Of a DNA stretch of 41,792 nt, positions 31,452-38,351 are shown piece after piece. The notes under the pieces are model-generated. The model worked only from the letters and a program-made list of their open reading frames with translations. It did no database searches and was not told the DNA's origin. Positions within the stretch are counted from its first letter, which is position 1. Each line of letters starts with the position of its first letter. A program made the translations under genes and the position numbers. Source of the DNA: a virus; the IMG/VR virus record IMGVR_UViG_3300040807_000827, positions 1-41,792 of that record. One strand, written 5' to 3'.

Positions 31452-31889
31452 TTGAAGCACCCCAGAACCTGCCGGGGTGCTCTATTGATTAACCTTGTTG
31501 CTGCCATGCGGGACTTATCTGGTCGCCCGGTAGGCCCTCCGACTTTTGAGGAAACGGTGACGCTCCTGCGGAACGTATTTACTGGCCTAGAAGGTGCCCC
31601 TAGGTGGGCCAAAGAGCGGTGGAAGCGGTGTGTCGCTGCCGATGAACAAGAGATAGCGATAGGTGAGGGATACCGCAAGGATTATTTTTGGGTGACGTGG
31701 CGTCAAGTTGGTGATTGTCCTTATTTTACTGGTGGTGACTGTGAGAAAAATCCTGTGTCGGTCCCTCAGGTGTGCCGCCAGGTGTGCCGCCAGGTGTGCC
31801 GCCAGGTGTGCTTGTGTCGGTCCTCGAGGGTTCCCCGGGATACCTATGGGACACCCCTAGCGTGGTTAACTGAACGCTTGTTCAATTAA
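31452..31889 (+). CDS. Doubtful plus-strand ORF with VCRQ repeats
   Basis: This open frame (up to 145 codons, first ATG at 31506) has a partly protein-like sequence: PTFEETVTLLRNVFTGLEG, then WAKERWKRC and YFWVTW. A tandem 12-bp repeat then encodes VCRQ three times. It opposes the early genes. No ribosome site or promoter was found, and the apparent start is TTG inside a hairpin. It could be a real plus-strand gene, a decayed gene, or chance within a regulatory region. I keep it at low confidence. Confidence 0.25.
   Translation: MKHPRTCRGALLINLVAAMRDLSGRPVGPPTFEETVTLLRNVFTGLEGAPRWAKERWKRCVAADEQEIAIGEGYRKDYFWVTWRQVGDCPYFTGGDCEKNPVSVPQVCRQVCRQVCRQVCLCRSSRVPRDTYGTPLAWLTERLFN
31456..31481. other. 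GC-rich hairpin
   Basis: AGCACCCC (31456-31463) pairs perfectly with GGGGTGCT (31474-31481) across a 10-base loop. No T-tract follows on either strand, so it is not a classic terminator. It lies just upstream of the first small early gene and could be a processing or stability element. Confidence 0.45.
31767..31811. repeat. 12-bp tandem repeat with flanking direct repeats
   Basis: CAGGTGTGCCGC occurs three times without gaps plus a 9-base partial copy. An identical 11-mer, TGTGTCGGTCC, lies on both sides (31754-31764 and 31813-31823). The array is in the gene-poor control region. Confidence 0.85.
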
Positions 31890-31951
31890 AAGCAAACACC
31901 GCAACACATCCAGAAAACGGAATGTGAAGGGTGTTAACATTATGGGTCAAC

Positions 31952-31986
31952 GATGCTGACCTAAGTAGGTAAGAGATGCTGACCTA
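31952..31986. repeat. Paired direct repeat GATGCTGACCTA
   Basis: The 12-mer GATGCTGACCTA occurs at 31952-31963 and again at 31975-31986, 23 bases apart, roughly two helical turns. This spacing puts both on the same DNA face and fits paired protein-binding sites. Confidence 0.6.
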
Positions 31987-32173
31987 TCGAAAAAAACAAG
32001 AGAACGGTAACCCCATGTTACCAGACAACCCCAAGGAATGCTGGGGATCGGGCCGGGTTGTGTCACCGGGTGATGACATGAGGACCCCGAGACCCCCCCG
32101 AGAGACTGTCGAGGATCGAGCTAGGAGGGGCGAGGGCACCCCCCGAGGGGGGGATCGCAGGGCAGGGCCCGTA

Positions 32174-32201
32174 TATATACCCTCTCGGATTTTTCTGCCA
32201 A
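32174..32201 (-). promoter_or_regulatory. Putative host sigma70 promoter for leftward early genes
   Basis: On the minus strand, TTGGCA (32196-32201) is followed 16 bases later by TATATA (32174-32179). An overlapping TATATA two bases further gives 18-base spacing. It is the best host-type promoter found, faces the early genes, and lies where a T7-like phage needs one for the first transcription. Confidence 0.5.
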
Positions 32202-32219
32202 AATTGGAGACATCCCCTC

Positions 32220-32268
32220 TTGACTGAAATTAAGCCGGGTCCTGGGGTTGACTGAAATTAAGCCGAGT
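32220..32268. repeat. Twin 21-bp direct repeat beside the early promoter
   Basis: A 21-mer starting TTGACTGAAATTAAGCCG occurs at 32220-32240 and 32248-32268 with one mismatch. The 28-base spacing and the position just upstream of the putative early promoter suggest activator or repressor sites. Confidence 0.75.
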
Positions 32269-32338
32269 GATGGATGTCTTGAATAACTGCTGCTGGTTAT
32301 TAAAGCCTAGACCACTCCCTAGGAACACCTAAGGCTCT

Positions 32339-32454
32339 CCTCGGGCTCCATCCCGAGGTTCCTCTAAGGTTCCTCTAGGGGGAGGATCACCAGTGGTGAT
32401 CTCTCATTGTGTCTTTCCCCATTCATGGGGACTCCCCGTGCTTCAATCACGGGG
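32339..32454. other. Cluster of inverted repeats and hairpins in the control region
   Basis: Four perfect dyads follow one another. CCTCGGG/CCCGAGG is at 32339-32358. The 17-bp palindrome GATCACCAGTGGTGATC is at 32385-32401. CCCCAT/ATGGGG is at 32417-32430. CCCCGTG/CACGGGG with a 7-base loop is at 32434-32454. An 11-bp tandem repeat (AGGTTCCTCTA twice, 32356-32377) lies among them. The leftward phage promoter at 32496 would transcribe all of them. No gene is visible here. Confidence 0.8.
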
Positions 32455-32495
32455 GACTCCCATAGTATCTCTAGAGGGGAATTCTTTCTCTTTCC

Positions 32496-32511
32496 TCTAA
32501 TAGGTAGGTAT
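32496..32511 (-). promoter_or_regulatory. Phage RNA polymerase promoter, leftward arm of the divergent pair
   Basis: This is an exact minus-strand copy of the 16-mer. It points into the hairpin cluster and has no convincing gene for about 1.1 kb, so its first product may be a structured leader or RNA. Confidence 0.9.
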
Positions 32512-32595
32512 GTCTTTTTTGTTTGTCTTCCCAATGGGTTGTCCACCTAGGGGGTAACCCTGAGATTTCCCCGTAGTGTCCCCACGATCCTCTTC

Positions 32596-32611
32596 ATACC
32601 TACCTATTAGA
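32596..32611 (+). promoter_or_regulatory. Phage RNA polymerase promoter, rightward arm of the divergent pair
   Basis: This is the only plus-strand copy of ATACCTACCTATTAGA. It lies 30 bases before the ATG of the secreted-protein gene and drives the plus-strand ThyX island, up to the terminator near 34,190. Confidence 0.92.
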
Positions 32612-32641
32612 ACCTCAACTTTCTCATGGGAGACCCCACAG

Positions 32642-33202
32642 ATGATCCAAGCCACTTACATGACCCTGACTATCTCCTCGTTTGCCCTTGTGGTCGCCTC
32701 TGCGGTCCCCGGCACGTCTCACCCCTACCCAGACACCACCCACTATGACCACGGGTGCTGGGCGTTCATCCACCATGATCTCACAGAAGAACAGGTGATC
32801 CAGCTTCTAGCTTCTGGGCACTGCGGTCCACAGGAGTCCAATGATGACAATGGATCGCATAGCGGCTCTAACAGCTCTCCTGATGGCTCTTCTGGTTCAT
32901 CTGGAGGTAACCCCCCTGCTGACCCTGACAGCCCGCCTAGTGGCCCTGACAGTGGCTCTGGTGAGCCTCCTGTTACTGGTGGTGGAGCTGGCGGTTCTGG
33001 GGGTTCCCCTGTGGAAGACCCCGAGGATGACGATGCTCATGACCGGGATGACGACCGTGATGACGATAGGGACGATGACGACCGTGAGGATGATGATCGC
33101 CCTGGTGGTAACCATTGTGGCGGCAACTGCGGTAACGGCAATGGGAACGGTGGCGGCAACGGCACTGGTAACGAAGGTAACGGACGAGGTCCTCGGCGAT
33201 GA
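32642..33202 (+). CDS. Predicted secreted, Asp/Gly/Ser-rich low-complexity protein
   Basis: This 186-residue protein starts with a likely signal peptide: MIQATYMTLTISSFALVVAS, with cleavage near ASA. A short domain with DHGCWAFIHHDLTEEQVIQLL follows. The rest is disordered: Ser/Gly/Asn-rich, then Gly/Pro, then a highly charged tract of RDDDRDDDR type (about 20 residues), then CGGNCGNGNGNG repeats and a basic end. The acidic tract could bind calcium or cations. I choose the ATG at 32642, after the promoter, with GGGAG upstream. Its stop overlaps the ThyX start (ATGA). The role is unknown. Confidence 0.75.
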   Translation: MIQATYMTLTISSFALVVASAVPGTSHPYPDTTHYDHGCWAFIHHDLTEEQVIQLLASGHCGPQESNDDNGSHSGSNSSPDGSSGSSGGNPPADPDSPPSGPDSGSGEPPVTGGGAGGSGGSPVEDPEDDDAHDRDDDRDDDRDDDDREDDDRPGGNHCGGNCGNGNGNGGGNGTGNEGNGRGPRR

Positions 33203-33918
33203 TTAAAGCAACCTACATAGACCACATGGGGTCAGACCTTAGCGTTGTTAACGCAGCACGGGTATCCTTTGGTAAGAAAAGCCACTGCGAAGAGACCCGT
33301 TGGGTGGATATGGGAGATTGGTGTGGTGACATGCCTGTCGTTGATTCCCGTGACCGCAAGCTCATCTCCTACCTCGCTAAGCACAAGCACCTGTCGCCCT
33401 TTGGTCATGCCTTTGCTTCTTTCCATGTGAAAGCACCGATCTTCGTTGCTCGACAACTGGTCAAGCACAAGTTCCTGCGGTGGAATGAGATCAGTCGTCG
33501 TTACGTCGATGATGAGCCTGAGTTCTACACCCCTGAGAACTGGCGGATGCGCTCTGAGGATAAGAAGCAGGGGTCTGAGGGTGCCCTTCCGCCGATAGAG
33601 GAGATCGAGTGTGACTATGACGCTGTGGTGGCCAACGTGACAGCTCTGGGGGTCTATGAGGACCTCCTGAAGCGTGGAGTAGCCCCTGAGCAAGCCCGTA
33701 TGGTCCTCCCTCAGTCCACCATGACCGAGTGGTATTGGTCTGGGTCTCTGGATGCCTTTGCAGCCATGTGCAAGCTGCGGTGCGCCTCTGACACCCAATA
33801 CGAAAGCAGGATCGTCGCTGACCAGATCAGTGAAATCATGAGTAACCTCTTCCCTGTGTCCTGGGAAGCCCTAATGAAACAAGTGAGTTCCACGAACAGT
33901 GGAGAAGAGTCCCCATGA
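33199..33918 (+). CDS. thyX: FAD-dependent thymidylate synthase ThyX
   Basis: This 239-residue enzyme makes dTMP from dUMP with FAD and methylenetetrahydrofolate, supplying DNA precursors. The ThyX core is clear: VVNAARVSFGK near the start, HLSPFGHAFASFHVKAPIF, then the signature region VKHKFLRWNEISRRYVDDEPEFY, and ARMVLPQSTMTEWYWS near residue 170. The usual RHRx7S motif reads KHKx7S (K89, H90, K91, S99), a conservative change. Start and stop overlap the flanking genes by four bases each, so the three-gene island is co-translated. Confidence 0.96.
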   Translation: MIKATYIDHMGSDLSVVNAARVSFGKKSHCEETRWVDMGDWCGDMPVVDSRDRKLISYLAKHKHLSPFGHAFASFHVKAPIFVARQLVKHKFLRWNEISRRYVDDEPEFYTPENWRMRSEDKKQGSEGALPPIEEIECDYDAVVANVTALGVYEDLLKRGVAPEQARMVLPQSTMTEWYWSGSLDAFAAMCKLRCASDTQYESRIVADQISEIMSNLFPVSWEALMKQVSSTNSGEESP

Positions 33919-34070
33919 ACAATGACAACACCCGTAAAATGGACATCCTAGAGGCATCCCTGAGTGGTAACCTGATGTCCACCCTAGAGCACCTCCAGAA
34001 GGTCCTCATGGGGCTCGAGCAGCGCATCCATGATATCGAGCAGGAGCTCAGTAGGCGCAATGGCCTCTGA
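33915..34070 (+). CDS. Hypothetical 51-residue coiled-coil protein
   Basis: The product begins MNNDNTRKMDILEASLSG and has a long amphipathic helix with heptad spacing (LEHLQKVLMGLEQRIHDIEQEL), ending SRRNGL. It should form a short coiled coil. The ATG overlaps the ThyX stop (ATGA), and the intrinsic terminator follows, so it closes the plus-strand unit. No family was recognised. Confidence 0.65.
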   Translation: MNNDNTRKMDILEASLSGNLMSTLEHLQKVLMGLEQRIHDIEQELSRRNGL

Positions 34071-34138
34071 GAGCCCCTGTAAGGCCCCCTGGAGCGCCTC
34101 TAGCGTCTCTCGGGTATCCCTACCCCCAAAAGCACAAA

Positions 34139-34191
34139 ACCCCCCTCTCCTGAGGCTTCCTACGAGGCCCTATGGACAGGGGGGTTTTTTT
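34139..34191. terminator. Terminator between ThyX island and large terminase, probably bidirectional
   Basis: ACCCCCCT (34139-34146) pairs with AGGGGGGT (34178-34185), with extra pairing inside. TTTTTTT follows on the plus strand. On the minus strand the stem is followed by TTTTGTGCTTTT. It separates two convergent units. Confidence 0.85.
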
Positions 34192-34198
34192 CGTCACA

Positions 34199-35908
34199 TC
34201 ACATCCACTTCAATGGGGTCCCAGAGAGTGGCTTGGTTCTCAGGTGTGACCCTGAGGGGTTCATGGCGCTTTCCATGAATTTCTCCAGCTCTAGGTCCAG
34301 AGCTTCTTCACGGTGCATCCTTTCACCTTCCAGTTCGTCTCTCGCCATCTGCTCAGTGTAGTAAGCCACGGCGATACTGAGAGCGTCTAGGCGGTCATCG
34401 TGCCTCAAGGCTCCCTTCTCTGCTGTGATCCTTGTGAGCTGATAGACAAGGCTCTTCTGGTATTTCAGGGGGCCATCGTAGCGCTGGGCACTCTTGAAGT
34501 CATCCCTGATCACCTGGGGGTCCACGACCAGCTTGTGTCTCATCATCACAGGTTCCAGTGTGTCGATGATCCTGCGTTCCTTTTGCTTGGAGTGTCTGAC
34601 CTCCTCGATGAGCACAGGGTATATCTTCTTGAGCACTGGCATGAGTAGCTGGGTGAACATACCGTCCCCAAAGTTACTCTCGACCACCACATGGTTGACC
34701 TTATGGTTCTTTGCTAGGTGAGCGATCTCAGTCAGGGTTGCATCATCGTAGCCCCCCGGGAGACCCCCACAGGCTGTCACGAAGAGATACCCGTTGAGCA
34801 TCTTGACCACTGCATAACCAGTTTCGTCTGCCCCTCGACCTGAGGGGTCCAAGGCAAGCACAGCGCCTGTGAAGTCAGCAAAGATTTCCCCTACTGACAT
34901 TGGAGGGTAGAACCTGTCGCCTCTCATGGCTGCATTGGGGAGGTCGTTGTAGCACTTCTCCTCCAGAGGACCCCAGACGATCCTCAGGGGGGCCTGTTCC
35001 TTATCCACTGGCATCATCAGGAGGTCCCTGACTTTCAGCGGGAACCTTTCCATGTCGGAGAGCTGGGTAGACAGCATGAACTGCATAGCGAACCCAGCCT
35101 TACCGTAGGAGGCTTCTCGCTCGATGAGGTCAGCGTTATCGAAGCGCCTAGGGTCCGTGGGTTCCCCATCGGTGAGCCCTAGGTTCTGGATGTAAGGTGC
35201 TAGGGTCTCCCCGTATTTATCCATCTCCTCGCTAGAAGGCATTCTAGCTGGCCAGATGCGGACCTCATAGCCACGCTCAGGGAGCTTGGAGTAGAGGCTG
35301 TCTTCAGTCTGAGGGGTCCCCAAGAAGATCACCCTGGAGCTAGGGAGAGGCTTGAGAACAGCGTCGAATTCCTTAATGCTCTCTGAGAGCTTGTCGCGCA
35401 TCTGTTGGGTCCCAGAGTTGTTCAAGACCTCCACGTCATCAGCAATGATAAGGTCAGCACGGCTACCTGTGATCTGCGAGGTGATCCCCACGGATTTCAC
35501 AGAGGGGCTCTGGGAGGCTGTCGCTGGGCCCACGTCGAAGCTGATCTTGGACTGTCGCTGCTCAGACCTAGGCTTGAGGTATTCTAGACCCTCCATCTCC
35601 CAGATGAGGCGCTGACAGAACACAGAGAATGCATCAGCGCGTTCCTTGGATGCAGAGACCACTAGGATTTTATCCTCAGGGTCCCGGAGCAGACGCCAGA
35701 CGACATAACCAGCGGTCAGGTGGCTCTTGCCCACCCCGCGAAAAGCTTGGATCACAGAGCGCTTCTGGCCACTCTGGAGGTAGTCAGCGATGTCTAGCTG
35801 GAGGGGGGTTGGCTCTGGGAGCCCCAGGTGCTGGTGGATGTAGTAGACGAAAGTCTTGAAGTTCGACCTGAGCTTCTTGTGCAGATCGGTGTTAGGGATT
35901 TCACTCAT
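34199..35908 (-). CDS. Terminase large subunit (T7 gp19-like)
   Basis: This 569-residue packaging motor matches T7 gp19 (586). The ATPase has Walker A FRGVGKS (residues 57-62), Walker B ADLIIADDVEV (D157-D158) and a coupling motif after it. The nuclease half has the Asp in LALDPSGRGADETG and VVVESNFGDGMF, followed by a third acidic site in DDRLDAL. It works with the small terminase and portal to cut and package concatemers. It is preceded by a terminator, so it may depend on readthrough. Separation from the small terminase by MazG and NrdJ is unlike T7. Confidence 0.97.
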   Translation of the reverse strand: MSEIPNTDLHKKLRSNFKTFVYYIHQHLGLPEPTPLQLDIADYLQSGQKRSVIQAFRGVGKSHLTAGYVVWRLLRDPEDKILVVSASKERADAFSVFCQRLIWEMEGLEYLKPRSEQRQSKISFDVGPATASQSPSVKSVGITSQITGSRADLIIADDVEVLNNSGTQQMRDKLSESIKEFDAVLKPLPSSRVIFLGTPQTEDSLYSKLPERGYEVRIWPARMPSSEEMDKYGETLAPYIQNLGLTDGEPTDPRRFDNADLIEREASYGKAGFAMQFMLSTQLSDMERFPLKVRDLLMMPVDKEQAPLRIVWGPLEEKCYNDLPNAAMRGDRFYPPMSVGEIFADFTGAVLALDPSGRGADETGYAVVKMLNGYLFVTACGGLPGGYDDATLTEIAHLAKNHKVNHVVVESNFGDGMFTQLLMPVLKKIYPVLIEEVRHSKQKERRIIDTLEPVMMRHKLVVDPQVIRDDFKSAQRYDGPLKYQKSLVYQLTRITAEKGALRHDDRLDALSIAVAYYTEQMARDELEGERMHREEALDLELEKFMESAMNPSGSHLRTKPLSGTPLKWM

Positions 35909-35925
35909 GGTTACCCTCTAAAATG

Positions 35926-35960
35926 AAAAAAAGCCCCGCCAGAGGTGTCTCCAGCGGGGC
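35926..35960 (-). terminator. Intrinsic terminator after NrdJ
   Basis: On the minus strand a 12-base-pair stem (two G-U pairs) with a 4-base loop is followed by seven T residues. It closes the MazG-NrdJ cassette. Its end, GGGGCTTTTTTTCAT, is nearly the same as that of the capsid terminator. Confidence 0.93.
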
Positions 35961-35973
35961 GTTATTATTAGGG

Positions 35974-37713
35974 TCAGACGGAATCGCAGCTACGCATCCC
36001 TGTCTCAGGGTCTATGTAGCAGGCTCCGCCCTCGATGATGGTCTCATCTTCAGCAGCTTCCTCTTCCACTACGTCCTCAGACGTAGAGGCATTGAGGATA
36101 CCAAAGCGCTTCCCGGAGGCCCGGAAGGTAGTGCAGCCTTTGGCACCGCCATCGTAGGCTTGCATGTAGATGTCCTTGAACTCCTCCCATGTCACAGCGT
36201 CACCCACGTTACAGGTCTTGGAGCAAGCGCTATCCACCCATTCCTGGGCGGCAGTGAGCATTGCCACATGTTCCTGTGCGGTGATCTTGTCTGCTGTCAC
36301 GCAGGAGATGCCCCATTCCCGGTAAGCGTAGTCCTCCACGGTCTCATGGGTGGGCCCATCGGAAGTCTGGATGGTCCGCACATACGAGTGAGAGAAGACA
36401 GGCTCGATCCCAGACGACACGTTGTTAGCGGTCAGAGAGATCGTCCCGGTGGGTGCGATAGAGATCAGGTGGGAGTTCCGAATTCCGAACTTCCAGATCA
36501 TCTCTTGGACATCCCGGTCCAGCTTCTGGATGAACTCACCGTTGGCATACTTCTCGCGGTCATAGAGAGGGAAAGGACCCTTCTCAGCAGCGAGAGATGC
36601 AGAGGCCATGTAGGCCCGGTTGGTGATGAACTTCATCAGCTTATTGGTGAACTCCTGAGCTTCCTTGGACCCATAGCGGATATCCAGAGCACCCAGAGTG
36701 TTCGCCAGACCAGTGACACCCAGCCCCATGCGGCGCTTAACCTTGGCTTCAGTTTCCTGCTTCTCCAAGGGGTAGATGGTCTCATCGATGATGTTATCCT
36801 GAGCACGGACAACGGTAGGGATGTCATGCTCTAGGGTATCCCAATCGAACCAGAAGCCACCCTCAGGGTCCCACTTGGTGTATCGAGTGGTGTTGAAGGA
36901 ACCCAAGAGACATGCGCCATACTCAGGCAGAGGCTGTTCTCCGCAGGGGTTGGTGGCAGAGATGGTCTCAGCATACCAAAGGTTGTTCATCTTGTTGATG
37001 CGATCAACGAAGAGGATGCCAGGTTCAGCCCAATCCCACGTTGCCCGCATCAGGGTATCCCAGAGGGACCGAGCACGGACAGTATCGTAGACCTTGCCAT
37101 CGAACTGGAGATCGAAGGAGGTATCGTTCTTGACAGCCTCCATGAACTTATCAGTGACAAGCACAGAGATGTTGAACTGGGTGAGGTTATGACTGTTGGT
37201 CTTGGCTGTGATAAACTCCACGATGTCAGGATGGTCTACCCGGAGGCAACCCATCTGTGCCCCACGGCGATGACCAGCAGAAGAGATAGTCTTACATACT
37301 GCATCCATAATCCCCATGAAGGAGACAGGACCAGATGCCTGAGAGCCGAGGGACTTAATTCGAGAACCCTTAGGGCGAACCCCGGAGAAGTCATAGCCGA
37401 CACCTCCACCTAGTTGCATGGTCTTAGCTGCCTCAGTGGCAACCTCCATGATCCCCATCAGACTGTCGGGGACCTTCTTCATCACGAAGCAGTTGAATGC
37501 GGTGGTCTGCCGATAGGAGCCCACAGCGGTCTGCACTCGGCCCCCGGGGAGGAACCGTTGGTCCTTCAGGATTTCCTTGAAGTGCAGGTAGTGTTCTTGG
37601 CTGTCAGCGAGGGCCTGAGCCACGCGGGAACATTTCTGCCCAAATGTCTCGCCCTCCTGACGGTATTTAGCTTCATCGGCCCATACGGCCACGGGGATGC
37701 GGGGTCCGGTCAT
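35974..37713 (-). CDS. nrdJ: Class II adenosylcobalamin-dependent ribonucleotide reductase
   Basis: This 579-residue enzyme reduces ribonucleotides to deoxyribonucleotides using a B12-derived radical. FNCFVMKKVPDS holds the first redox cysteine (C75). NPCGEQPLPEYGACLLGS holds the radical cysteine in the class II/I loop (C268) with N255, C257 and E259. PTGTISL is the phosphate-binding turn. The C-terminal pair in ACYIDPETGMRSC recycles the active-site disulfide. No ATP-cone is present, so it is short. It shares one base with the MazG stop and is enclosed by a phage promoter and a terminator, making a self-contained dNTP cassette. Confidence 0.95.
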   Translation of the reverse strand: MTGPRIPVAVWADEAKYRQEGETFGQKCSRVAQALADSQEHYLHFKEILKDQRFLPGGRVQTAVGSYRQTTAFNCFVMKKVPDSLMGIMEVATEAAKTMQLGGGVGYDFSGVRPKGSRIKSLGSQASGPVSFMGIMDAVCKTISSAGHRRGAQMGCLRVDHPDIVEFITAKTNSHNLTQFNISVLVTDKFMEAVKNDTSFDLQFDGKVYDTVRARSLWDTLMRATWDWAEPGILFVDRINKMNNLWYAETISATNPCGEQPLPEYGACLLGSFNTTRYTKWDPEGGFWFDWDTLEHDIPTVVRAQDNIIDETIYPLEKQETEAKVKRRMGLGVTGLANTLGALDIRYGSKEAQEFTNKLMKFITNRAYMASASLAAEKGPFPLYDREKYANGEFIQKLDRDVQEMIWKFGIRNSHLISIAPTGTISLTANNVSSGIEPVFSHSYVRTIQTSDGPTHETVEDYAYREWGISCVTADKITAQEHVAMLTAAQEWVDSACSKTCNVGDAVTWEEFKDIYMQAYDGGAKGCTTFRASGKRFGILNASTSEDVVEEEAAEDETIIEGGACYIDPETGMRSCDSV

Positions 37714-38045
37714 TAGCGGTCGTCTCCATTACCAGTGAGCTTGCCACGCTTCTTGCGGCTGCTCAGTTTCTCTACGTTCTTGTTGATGGTATCCACGGGG
37801 TCGATGCTCAGAGCGTTGTGCAGAGCTACCCAGTAGAAGACCACATCTCCGAGTTCTTTCTGGATTGCCTCGACATCGAGGGTTCCATCTCGGAAGAACT
37901 TCTTGATCTTCTCGCCAACTTCCCCAGCCTCTCCAACGAGGCCCAAGGCGTTCTCTGCGAGACGATCACGGTCTGTGGTGAGGATCATGTCCTCGACAAA
38001 CCGAGAGTAGGTTAAGAAGGTGCTTTTACTGACCGAACTGTTCAT
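37713..38045 (-). CDS. mazG: MazG-like nucleotide pyrophosphohydrolase
   Basis: This 110-residue protein has the MazG fold motif GEAGEVGEKIKKFF followed by ELGDVVFYW, which together give the EExxE and ExxD metal-binding pattern. MazG proteins hydrolyse nucleoside triphosphates such as dCTP, dATP or ppGpp-related molecules. In phages they may alter precursor pools. I start at the ATG at 38045 (AGAGGAG site) because a longer frame to 38078 would begin in the phage promoter. It is coupled to NrdJ (TAATG). Confidence 0.93.
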   Translation of the reverse strand: MNSSVSKSTFLTYSRFVEDMILTTDRDRLAENALGLVGEAGEVGEKIKKFFRDGTLDVEAIQKELGDVVFYWVALHNALSIDPVDTINKNVEKLSSRKKRGKLTGNGDDR

Positions 38046-38077
38046 TCTTGGATACTCCTCTAGCGGCACTGTTGGCA

Positions 38078-38093
38078 TCTAATAGGTAGGTAT
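38078..38093 (-). promoter_or_regulatory. Phage RNA polymerase promoter (MazG-NrdJ cassette)
   Basis: This is an exact minus-strand copy of the 16-mer, between the small terminase stop and the MazG start, with a leader of about 35 bases. Confidence 0.92.
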
Positions 38094-38102
38094 CAAGAAC
38101 AC

Positions 38103-38333
38103 TCAGTTATACGTCACATCCCCAGTGTCTTCCTCATCGAAATCAGGGAGACTTGCAGCGAGATCGGTGAGCCTGGTGTTGCCAGCGGACAGCGCCTCGA
38201 TGCCGTTGTCTTTAAGGAACTTGATGGTTGCACTGAGGTCCGCAGTGGTAGCACTTCCGGTCTTGATGCGATCCATGAGTTCCTCTGTGACGAGCTTGTG
38301 GAGCTCGCCCATGAGGTCTTTGGTGGCAGACAT
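38103..38333 (-). CDS. Terminase small subunit (T7 gp18-like)
   Basis: This 76-residue protein fits the short T7-type small terminase (T7 gp18 is 89). The helix MGELHKLVTEELMDRIKTG is followed by TADLSATIKFLKDNGIEAL, a typical helix pair for DNA recognition. The end is acidic. It recognises phage DNA and hands it to the large subunit. It follows the spanin genes, as in T7 gene order, but MazG and NrdJ lie between it and the large subunit. Confidence 0.85.
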   Translation of the reverse strand: MSATKDLMGELHKLVTEELMDRIKTGSATTADLSATIKFLKDNGIEALSAGNTRLTDLAASLPDFDEEDTGDVTYN

Positions 38334-38351
38334 AGTGTCTCCTCCGTGTAT

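Noticed and set aside
31439-31678. Minus-strand ORF of 79 codons upstream of the small early genes
   Set aside because: It overlaps a perfect hairpin, has a Ser/Arg-rich product without protein-like pattern, and no ribosome site was found.
31767-31811. CRISPR-like or iteron origin reading of the 12-bp tandem repeat
   Set aside because: There are no spacers, only about four units, and no AT-rich stretch beside it to support an origin.
31976-32227. Plus-strand ORF of 83 codons in the control region
   Set aside because: It has a strongly Arg/Pro-biased, low-complexity product, overlaps the repeats and the putative early promoter, and has no ribosome site.
32364-32546. Minus-strand ORF of 60 codons
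   Set aside because: It runs through the phage promoter and the hairpin cluster, so it could not be translated whole from that promoter.
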